Source: Candidatus Zixiibacteriota bacterium
Lineage (GTDB): Bacteria; Zixibacteria; MSB-5A5; CAIYYT01
Assembly: GCA_023134875.1 (NCBI GenBank)
Contig: JAGLUH010000334.1
Location: forward strand, 1 to 6,807
Direction: 5' to 3'
Length of the DNA: 6,807 nucleotides
The notes below the pieces were generated by a model. That model ran no database searches. It was not told the origin of the DNA and saw only the letters and a list, made by a program, of their open reading frames with translations. Shown here one piece after another: positions 1 to 5,947 of this stretch (positions are counted from its first letter, which is position 1; each line of letters starts with the position of its first letter). The position numbers and the translations under genes were made by a program.

Positions 1-736
1 CGCGCGGGGAGCGATCAATACTGCGGCTGACGTAATCAGGGTGAAACGGCGATTGATCGAGCTCGGATTTGACTGGTTATCGGAAAACTACATCGTTGAA
101 CCGGCGGCAATCAGCGCGATCAGGTTGTTTCAGGCAATCATCAACGGTCACCAGCGAGTTGTCGGTACAGGTGTAGATGGCGTTATCGATATCGACGGCA
201 TCACACACCGATGGTTGCAAGCGCAGAACGCCCCCCGTTGGCAACTGTTGCCGACCGGATCAGCAACGGCTGGATTCATTAACGACGAACGTCTTGATAA
301 AAGTGACAAGCATGACTATGGTACTGATTGGCTGGCGGACACCATCGTCGCCGCCGGTAGCCTATATTTAGAGAGCTTTCTTTCCATCCAGAAATTGGCT
401 GCTCTTCTGACCATCAATGACGCCAGCTTCCCGCAGGGCGGCGATACTCCTGATCATCAAGGGCACGAAACCGGCCTGGCGTGCGACCTTCGTCTGCCAC
501 ACCACAACGGTAATACCGGCGGCATCAGCTACCGCAGCCGCAGCTACGACCAGCAGGCGACACGGGCAATGCTGATTGCCATCGCTTGTCAACCGCTGGT
601 AAGTCGTATCCTGTTTAATGATCCGATCCTGGTTGCAAAAGGTTGGTGTCGGCAGGCGCGAGGCCACAACAACCATATCCACGTGGAAATCATGCCGCCG
701 GACCTGGAATTCACCGAAGTAATACCTGATTCCTGA
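1..736 (+). CDS. MepA/LAS-type zinc peptidoglycan peptidase with N-terminal PG-binding-like domain (5' partial)
   Basis: Probable murein-cleaving metallopeptidase of the LAS fold (penicillin-insensitive endopeptidase MepA / D-Ala-D-Ala peptidase relatives). Numbering from the GTG at 41, the zinc-site pattern is visible: H142-ETGLAC-D149 (His-x6-Asp with the internal Gly) and, near the C-terminus, G208-HNNHIH-V215, whose HxH (H212, H214) supplies the last ligand and a catalytic His. The first ~65 residues (LIELGFDW...AIRLFQ...GVDGVID..THRWLQ) resemble a peptidoglycan-binding domain that repeats a helix/FQ/DG pattern. The frame has no stop from base 2 to 41 and reads ADVIRVKRRLIELGF through the GTG, which fits the start of such a domain. 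The GTG also lacks a Shine-Dalgarno, so I believe the real start, and any signal peptide, lies left of the window. The stop is TGA at 734-736, followed by a hairpin terminator. The zinc motif is seen; peptidoglycan as substrate is inferred from the family. Exact bond specificity cannot be told. Confidence 0.8.
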   Translation, partial: ARGAINTAADVIRVKRRLIELGFDWLSENYIVEPAAISAIRLFQAIINGHQRVVGTGVDGVIDIDGITHRWLQAQNAPRWQLLPTGSATAGFINDERLDKSDKHDYGTDWLADTIVAAGSLYLESFLSIQKLAALLTINDASFPQGGDTPDHQGHETGLACDLRLPHHNGNTGGISYRSRSYDQQATRAMLIAIACQPLVSRILFNDPILVAKGWCRQARGHNNHIHVEIMPPDLEFTEVIPDS

Positions 737-775
737 TGATGCTGTCGCTGGTGCTGCCAGTCACTCTCCCTGAAG

Positions 776-809
776 AAACGGGAGTCGCCTTTACAGCGAC
801 TCCCGTTTT
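776..809. terminator. Bidirectional intrinsic terminator between convergent genes
   Basis: Perfect 13-bp inverted repeat: AAACGGGAGTCGC at 776-788 and its complement at 796-808, with a 7-nt loop. The plus-strand transcript ends in TTTT (806-809). Read on the minus strand, the stem ends in TTTC followed by TTC. It lies 39 bases after the stop of the peptidoglycan peptidase and 34 bases beyond the stop of the C25 protease, exactly between two converging genes, so it probably serves both. The U-tract is short in both directions, so termination efficiency is uncertain. Confidence 0.85.
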
Positions 810-843
810 CTACCAGGAGTTAATGACGATGTCGTCTAACTTA

Positions 844-3800
844 TCAGAGAACAGGTGGAATACATGGTGGCGGGCCACCGCCAAAGATATAGCCGATCAG
901 ATAAACCACATCGGCGATATTCACCAGATTGTTACAGTCGCAGTCACCGGACAGCAGAGGATCAGGCGCCGGGCCACCGGCGAAAATATAGTCAATGAGA
1001 TAGACTACATCAGCAACATTGATTTCCCCATCACCGTTAGCATCACCGTAGATGAACTGCGGCTCCGTGCCGACTGTCAATTGTGCCGGAATCACCAGCG
1101 GATTGTCCACCGAATCCGGATCATTGGAATTAATGATGATATTGACCTGGTGCACGCCGGTATCGATCTCGGCAGCGTTGAACTTCACCGGAATGGTATC
1201 AGCCTCATTCGCCAGCAGGTCACCGCTGGTAGAGGACAGATAGAGCCACTGCGCCGGTTTGGTGATCTGCACCGCCAGGCTGTCATGGAGATAGGCGGCA
1301 TTGTGGACAATCTGCAAACCGTCGGTACCATCGATATTTTCGATGCCAATTGTGCACCCTAACTTGTCGAAACCAGCGTCGATGACCAAGTATTGCAGCC
1401 GAATATCGCCATCGGGCGAAAGGATTATCTCTGCGGTGATGGCATCACCGGCGCCGCCGCTTTCATATTCAGGGTAGACGTAGAACTCAATTACCAGTTC
1501 ACCGCCGACAACCTCGCTGAGCACTTTGCCGTTTGTGCCGGTGTGAGTAATATTCAGATCATCCCAGCACCAGGCGATGAAGTTATCGGGCGTGCCGACG
1601 GATGGCATGGCGGTATTGCTGAGGCTGCCGTATGACGCCGTCGGGCCGAAACCAATTAAACCATTGGAACCGACATAGAATTCGGTGTAGAACTGGTCAT
1701 AGTAAGAGAAGGAGAAACCAATCGGGAAGGGGCCAACGAAATTGTCATCAGTCAGACCGGCGGTGATATCGGTACCGGTTGCCACGATGTCGATCCAGTT
1801 GAAAACAGGGCCGCCCGGTTCATCGGAATCGACCCAGATGTAGCCGAAATTGTCAGGACCGCCGGCATTGTAAACCACCTCAGGCCCGCGGAACGGATCG
1901 GTGAAGCTTTTGGGTAGATCAGCCGGCAACCAGCCATCTTCATAATCGTAACGGGCGGGATTGACCTGTCCCCATTCAAACAGTGTGGCGAAGATCGGCG
2001 GTCGCGTGAAAACAGGTGATACGGCGATATTGTAACTCAGACTGCCCGGGCCACCGTTAGCGATAATCAGAGGTTCCTCGGTGGAATCACCCTGAATCAG
2101 ATAGACATCAAAGGAGAGAGGCGTGGCGGAAATGGAAGCCCCGTAGTCAATGCGGATATCATCAACAAACCAGTCGTCAAAGAGTCCGGTACTGGCAAGA
2201 TTGCGGAAACGAAGCTGGAAGAGAGAATGATAGCCATCGGGCGGCACACCGGTGGAGTAAGTCTCAAAGGCGGACATGTCGGTACCCGAGCCGAGGTGCT
2301 GGTTCAAGAGTGTCCAAGCACCGACATTGTTCATGTACTCGATGATCAGATCGTCGCCGGCATCAGGCGATTCGCCGCCGCCTCTTCGCTGCCAGGTGTA
2401 GCTGATAGTAACGCCCGCTCTACCACTGAGGTCGATCTCCTGGGAAACCAGCATATCGCCGCCGGAAGGTGAGCCATCGAAATTAGCCGAGTAAGGCGGC
2501 GAAGGTTCTCCCAGTCCAACATCGTTGATAACAACGCCGTCGGCACTCTCCCACTTGACCGTGTCGATATCTGTGGAAGCGAAATCCTCAAAGAAAGGCA
2601 GGGAAAGCGGCTCGCCCGCCGATACGGTGACAATGCTCGCCGTAGCAGTGATCGACGGATCGCCGCTGGAGGATACCACCAGTGTCGCCGAGTCGCGCTC
2701 GCCAAAAACTGATACCGGCACCAACACGCGAACTTTGAAATCAAAAACATCCGTCGGCATCAGTGTGCCGGTACTGGAAATCTGGGTAGTGCCGCTTGCA
2801 TCCCATACCGACGTGTTCCAGACAGAAGTCAGGCCGAAATTATAATCGTCAGGCAGCACCCCGTCATTGGTGACCGACAGATCATACCAGCCAGTATCCT
2901 GGGAAGGCACGGTCTGTGTCAAAAAGGTAGGATCGAGAATCATCTGGTAGTCGATCACTCGGAAAGTAAAGACATCGGTTGTGTCTTTGTTACCGACGAT
3001 GTTTTCGGCATAGAGATAGTAGTTAATCACCGTACCGGGGGACTGCGTCGGAATGTAGGCGACGTAATCCTCGTTGGGCGGGATATAGGTGAGAACCACC
3101 GAATTCCAGCCGGAGCCGACGTTATACCAAAGCTGACAGGAATCGGCAACCAGGGCTGAGTCGCTGTAAATCTGACACAATACCTCGTAATCGTTAAGGG
3201 TATCCTTGGTGTCGGGCAGCGGCGTATGCACGATTGCCAGGTCGCTGGTCACCTGCACACCTTCGATAATCGTCTGCTTGTTGAAGGCGGTAACGGTGAG
3301 GGTCACGCTTACACCGATCGGCAACGGCTCGACAATCGGGATGATGGCTTGACACGAGGTATCCGTGTAGGCGCTGCCATAGATGATGCCGTTGTGATAG
3401 AGAGCGCAAAGCGCGCCCTGGACACCGGGAACAATGACCTGATAGGTCGGGTTTTGGAAAAAGACCGTACCGTCGTGATCGACCACCATCACTCCGGGAG
3501 TGGCGGTGCGAACCTGGAGTGAGGGATCGCCGAAGATATGCCATGTGTCGCACATGCTGACACCGCCGGCGCCGTTGATGTCAATCATCTTGCAGGAGCC
3601 GTTGAAGCAGAGGGCGCCGTAACTGGTTACGACTTCGTTTATCAGCAGGTGAACCACCTCATCCTGCGCGTCCATCGGCGGATTCCAGGACTGGCCAATC
3701 GATGACATATAAGCGCCGATAGCGCCGGTTGGTACACCACCATTGGTGGCGCGCAGCCAGGCCTCGCCGAAACAAGTGTAAATATCAAACTCGCCGTTAT

Positions 3801-5208
3801 TGCAGGCGACACTGACCATAAAGGGCAGCATGTTGTCATTAACCAGAGCATTGACGTTGCTGTTGGAAAATCCGGATGTGCTCCAGGAAGTTGGGCCGCC
3901 GTGTCCGGTATAGTTGACGATGCTGCGGCCGTCGTTAAGCGCATTAGCCACGTCCGCTGAAGTGACACCATCTGGTTCATTGAGCTGATCCACCAGGGTG
4001 TAGGTGAAGCTCAGCAGGCTGTCTCGAATCAGGTCGGTATGCTGCCAGTCATATTCACCATGATGTCCGGGGCCGCCGCTGGAACCGATACCGGTACCCT
4101 TATGGAACCAGCCGGTACCGGGGTGGTCACGTTCGTAGGTGATGGTGCGTTCCACCTGGGTCTGACACTGGCTGACGTTCTCCGCTGAGAAACGGCCGAT
4201 AAAGGCATCGGGATAGTCAGCGGTGCCCACGAGCTTGACATAGGTCGGGTCGGATGAACCGCCGGAAGCGGATATCGACGTTACCTGAGCGGCATCACCA
4301 ACCAGCAGCACGTAAGCCATGTCAGTGGTATCATAGAAATCCTGGATGAAGTTATCGATACTGGTAGGGTTATTGCCAATCGAGGAAACATCGACAATAG
4401 TGGTCTTGATACCTTTCTGACGTTTCCATTCGACGAAAGGATTCATGGTCGTGTGGAAATCGTCGTAGGTAATTATCAAGAGATCGCCAATCTGGCCAAT
4501 CAAGTCATAGCGGCTCTTGACCAAACCATAGTTGATGAACCGGCATTCGTAAATAACCTCAAAGTCGGATACCAGTCTCACCGGTCCCTGACGCTCCGGG
4601 TAAACATTGATTTCGCCCGGGCCGACACTGAGGACTTCGACGGTAACCGACGTATAGACACGCAGCACTTGCTCGCCGGGATTATACCGGAAAGCGTTTA
4701 ATTCGATTACGGTGCCACGATAATCTCTCAGAATGAAGGGCTCGCGGATAGTCGCCAGCTCGGTTGGATACCAGTCGGTACCCTGGTAGACGGCTCCAAA
4801 CGTGTAGGGAACATCCTCCGGATTAACCGTCCGCATCAGGTTTCCCTTGGAGGGAGCAACCGGCGTAGTTGGAAAATCATAATACTCACTGGCAAGCACC
4901 TTGATCTCCATCCTGGCATCATCAGGAATGATAATACTGCGGCAGAGGCGGGGCAGAGCTGGCTCCCCCTCGTTGAGCAGAATACCTTCTTTCCCGCAGA
5001 AAATCTCGTAGTAGGTGTCACCTTGGATAATGACTGCTTCCTGATGGAAGACTCCTACCTCAAAGCGAACCACGGTGTGGAAATCGTCTGACTCAATTAC
5101 TGTGACCTCAACATCCGTTCCGATGGTTCCGAGGTCAACCCGCTCGGCAGACGCCATTGCCACCATTGATACGGCCAGCAGCGCTGCCAGAAATAGCCTT
5201 GTGCTCAT
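844..5208 (-). CDS. Secreted gingipain-like C25 cysteine protease with multiple beta-sandwich domains and C-terminal dockerin
   Basis: Complete 1454-residue exported protease. Start: ATG at 5208 preceded by GAAAGGA with a 5-nt gap. Residues 1-21 are a clear signal peptide (MSTRLFLAALLAV..., cleavage after ASA). About 22-215 is a C25 propeptide (GEPALP, SIIIPDDA). About 240-570 is the C25 caspase-like catalytic domain: LLVGDAAQ at 301-308, catalytic His436 in NYTGHGGPTSW, catalytic Cys469 in SVACNNGEF (33 residues apart, the spacing known for RgpB His211/Cys244), and closing FGDPSLQV at 559-566. Then come a gingipain-type Ig-like domain (~572-655), an Fn3-like sandwich (~656-754), a NEW3-like sandwich (~755-866), a ConA/MAM-like domain (~869-1022, ending DDWFVDDIRI), a BACON/ASPM-like sandwich split by a ~250-residue insertion (~1023-1379), and a dockerin (1387-1450). 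There is no type IX C-terminal sorting domain. The 18 cysteines suggest disulfides. Catalytic family is firm; domain names after ~655 are fold-level guesses; substrate specificity (Arg or Lys as in gingipains) cannot be read. Confidence 0.93.
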   Translation of the reverse strand: MSTRLFLAALLAVSMVAMASAERVDLGTIGTDVEVTVIESDDFHTVVRFEVGVFHQEAVIIQGDTYYEIFCGKEGILLNEGEPALPRLCRSIIIPDDARMEIKVLASEYYDFPTTPVAPSKGNLMRTVNPEDVPYTFGAVYQGTDWYPTELATIREPFILRDYRGTVIELNAFRYNPGEQVLRVYTSVTVEVLSVGPGEINVYPERQGPVRLVSDFEVIYECRFINYGLVKSRYDLIGQIGDLLIITYDDFHTTMNPFVEWKRQKGIKTTIVDVSSIGNNPTSIDNFIQDFYDTTDMAYVLLVGDAAQVTSISASGGSSDPTYVKLVGTADYPDAFIGRFSAENVSQCQTQVERTITYERDHPGTGWFHKGTGIGSSGGPGHHGEYDWQHTDLIRDSLLSFTYTLVDQLNEPDGVTSADVANALNDGRSIVNYTGHGGPTSWSTSGFSNSNVNALVNDNMLPFMVSVACNNGEFDIYTCFGEAWLRATNGGVPTGAIGAYMSSIGQSWNPPMDAQDEVVHLLINEVVTSYGALCFNGSCKMIDINGAGGVSMCDTWHIFGDPSLQVRTATPGVMVVDHDGTVFFQNPTYQVIVPGVQGALCALYHNGIIYGSAYTDTSCQAIIPIVEPLPIGVSVTLTVTAFNKQTIIEGVQVTSDLAIVHTPLPDTKDTLNDYEVLCQIYSDSALVADSCQLWYNVGSGWNSVVLTYIPPNEDYVAYIPTQSPGTVINYYLYAENIVGNKDTTDVFTFRVIDYQMILDPTFLTQTVPSQDTGWYDLSVTNDGVLPDDYNFGLTSVWNTSVWDASGTTQISSTGTLMPTDVFDFKVRVLVPVSVFGERDSATLVVSSSGDPSITATASIVTVSAGEPLSLPFFEDFASTDIDTVKWESADGVVINDVGLGEPSPPYSANFDGSPSGGDMLVSQEIDLSGRAGVTISYTWQRRGGGESPDAGDDLIIEYMNNVGAWTLLNQHLGSGTDMSAFETYSTGVPPDGYHSLFQLRFRNLASTGLFDDWFVDDIRIDYGASISATPLSFDVYLIQGDSTEEPLIIANGGPGSLSYNIAVSPVFTRPPIFATLFEWGQVNPARYDYEDGWLPADLPKSFTDPFRGPEVVYNAGGPDNFGYIWVDSDEPGGPVFNWIDIVATGTDITAGLTDDNFVGPFPIGFSFSYYDQFYTEFYVGSNGLIGFGPTASYGSLSNTAMPSVGTPDNFIAWCWDDLNITHTGTNGKVLSEVVGGELVIEFYVYPEYESGGAGDAITAEIILSPDGDIRLQYLVIDAGFDKLGCTIGIENIDGTDGLQIVHNAAYLHDSLAVQITKPAQWLYLSSTSGDLLANEADTIPVKFNAAEIDTGVHQVNIIINSNDPDSVDNPLVIPAQLTVGTEPQFIYGDANGDGEINVADVVYLIDYIFAGGPAPDPLLSGDCDCNNLVNIADVVYLIGYIFGGGPPPCIPPVL
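862..1050 (-). other. Type I dockerin-like domain (residues ~1387-1449 of the C25 protease)
   Basis: Two EF-hand-like calcium loops with following helices. Loop 1 is canonical: D1389-A-N-G-D-G-E-I-N-V-A-D1400, then VVYLIDYIFAGG. Loop 2 is D1422-C-D-C-N-N-L-V-N-I-A-D1433, then VVYLIGYIFGGG; it keeps the Asp/Asn ligands but has Asn where Gly is usual, and two cysteines (1423, 1425) inside the loop, with a third at 1449. In classical cellulosomes dockerins bind cohesins. In FCB-type genomes such domains sit at the end of many secreted proteins with no known scaffoldin, so the partner here is unknown; no cohesin is visible in the window. Confidence 0.85.
3499..4491 (-). other. Peptidase C25 (gingipain) catalytic domain, residues ~240-570
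   Basis: Catalytic core of the large protease. His436 is encoded at 3901-3903 and Cys469 at 3802-3804. The first strand LLIITYDDF (243-251) and WKRQKGIKTTIVDV (261-274) give the typical opening of the family, in which an alpha/beta subdomain follows the sequence 'll.vit...f......w...kG...'. Both catalytic residues and the flanking TGHG and ACNNGEF motifs are intact, so I expect an active enzyme. Confidence 0.9.
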
Positions 5209-5213
5209 TTCGG

Positions 5214-5220
5214 TCCTTTC
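5214..5220 (-). promoter_or_regulatory. Ribosome binding site of the C25 protease
   Basis: Minus-strand GAAAGGA lies 5 nt before the ATG at 5208. It supports that start, which also gives a well-formed signal peptide. Confidence 0.75.
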
Positions 5221-5370
5221 TGTGAAGCGTTTGTTATTTTGTATATTTATTCCTATGTTTTCACCATATAGTGATTGGTATATGAATAACGATCACGAAA
5301 ACGTTAACTCATCCTGTAAGCAGTTTTGCAAACACAAACAGAAATCAGCAGACAAATTTTTCAGCAAGTA

Positions 5371-5440
5371 TCAGGGTTCTTACAATCGAGACTGGAAACA
5401 GAGAGGCAGGTATTAGAATCAGCCCCGCCTAAGAACCTGA
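5371..5440 (-). repeat. Imperfect inverted repeat in the leader of the minus-strand C25 gene
   Basis: TCAGGGTTCTTA at 5371-5382 and TAAGAACCTGA at 5430-5440 pair over 11 bp with one bulged base, enclosing a 47-nt loop. On the minus strand this falls just downstream of the predicted promoter, so the leader RNA could fold into an extended hairpin. It could instead be a DNA-binding dyad. No U-tract follows on either strand, so it does not look like a terminator. Confidence 0.45.
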
Positions 5441-5464
5441 TCGCCAAATAGGCAACACCATTTT

Positions 5465-5492
5465 AATATAAAAATTCATTTTCGTTTGTCAA
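5465..5492 (-). promoter_or_regulatory. Sigma70-like promoter for the C25 protease
   Basis: Minus strand: TTGACA (perfect -35, plus coordinates 5487-5492), 16-nt spacer, TATATT (-10, 5465-5470; five of six consensus bases). Transcription would start near 5458, giving an unusually long leader of about 250 nt before the ATG at 5208. A closer promoter in the A+T-rich stretch 5230-5290 cannot be excluded, but no pair of boxes there matches as well. Confidence 0.5.
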
Positions 5493-5823
5493 CAACAAGT
5501 TAGCGTCCCGAGAACAAATAAGGAAAGATATCTCCCATTCGAGTCACTTGGCGATGATATGGTCAGCAGGGACGACTGCGGTGCACAGAGCCGGTAGCGC
5601 AGACGGCGAGCAGGCGGATTATAAGCCTGACGAGCTACACTGCCACGAGGCGGACTTCACCCCACGATCGGGTAGGGTAATATGCCAACCGCATGACGAC
5701 ATCAAGAAAATTCAGCGTCGAGCCGAATATTTAGGAAATATCTGTTCTATCAGTGTCGATAAAGTTAGACATTGGACCTGAATCGTCGCCGCTGCTTGCG
5801 GAACCAGCCGGCATAAGTAGCTG

Positions 5824-5851
5824 TTGACATCACGAAACAATTCGATATCTT
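5824..5851 (+). promoter_or_regulatory. Sigma70-like promoter for the second C25-type gene
   Basis: TTGACA at 5824-5829 (perfect -35), 16-nt spacer, TATCTT at 5846-5851 (four of six -10 bases; an overlapping TTATAT follows). The predicted start is near 5858, leaving a leader of about 90 nt before the ATG at 5948. A weak GGCGA/TCGCC stem (5880-5884 with 5897-5901) lies in that leader. Confidence 0.5.
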
Positions 5852-5938
5852 ATATCAGGTTAGAGTTCTTATCCAAGAAGGCGACGCTGTGCATTATCGC
5901 CGATGTTACACCTTAAATTCGCAGTCAGATATCGAGTT

Positions 5939-5944
5939 GGAGGA
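5939..5944 (+). promoter_or_regulatory. Ribosome binding site of the second C25-type gene
   Basis: GGAGGA, a near-perfect Shine-Dalgarno, ends 3 nt before the ATG at 5948 (4 nt counting from GGAGG). The gap is slightly short, but no other start nearby gives a signal peptide, so it decides the start. Confidence 0.8.
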
Positions 5945-5947
5945 ATA

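Larger units (their letters stand above)
5209..5947. other. 739-bp intergenic region between divergent C25 genes
   Basis: No convincing gene on either strand. Its left third (about 5209-5540) is A+T-rich and holds the minus-strand leader and promoter. The middle (about 5545-5700) is clearly more G+C-rich and unassigned: I see no Shine-Dalgarno with a protein-like frame, no complete tRNA, and no riboswitch I recognise. The right part has a plus-strand promoter at 5824-5851. Small dyads seen here are ATATTT/AAATAT at 5727-5741 (3-nt loop) and CCGC/GCGG at 5789-5801 (5-nt loop); neither is followed by a T-tract. Confidence 0.7.

Noticed and set aside
736..1362. A 208-codon plus-strand open frame opposite the dockerin end of the C25 protease
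   Set aside because: It overlaps the well-supported minus-strand gene, has no Shine-Dalgarno, runs through the terminator hairpin, and its translation has no recognisable protein pattern. It mirrors the codon bias of the real gene.
3735..3765. Short dyad GGTACACCACCATTGGTGGCG within the C25 gene
   Set aside because: It lies inside conserved catalytic-domain coding sequence (around ATNGGVPTGA) and is explained by the codons used.
5075..5416. A 113-codon plus-strand frame overlapping the start of the C25 protease
   Set aside because: It is antisense to the signal peptide and propeptide region, has no Shine-Dalgarno, and ends in A+T-rich leader sequence.
5625..5640. CTGACGAG, resembling the conserved hammerhead ribozyme box
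   Set aside because: No matching GAAA box follows after a complementary stem II, so the core cannot form.
5590..5660. tRNA-like string (CCGGTAGCGCAG, then a CAGGC/GCCTG stem-loop)
   Set aside because: The loop is 9 nt and not 7, there is no TTCGA T-loop at the right distance and no 7-bp acceptor stem on either strand.
5548..5781. A 77-codon plus-strand frame in the intergenic region
   Set aside because: It needs a TTG start with no ribosome binding site, and the translation (many His, Arg, Asp, no hydrophobic pattern) looks like non-coding sequence.
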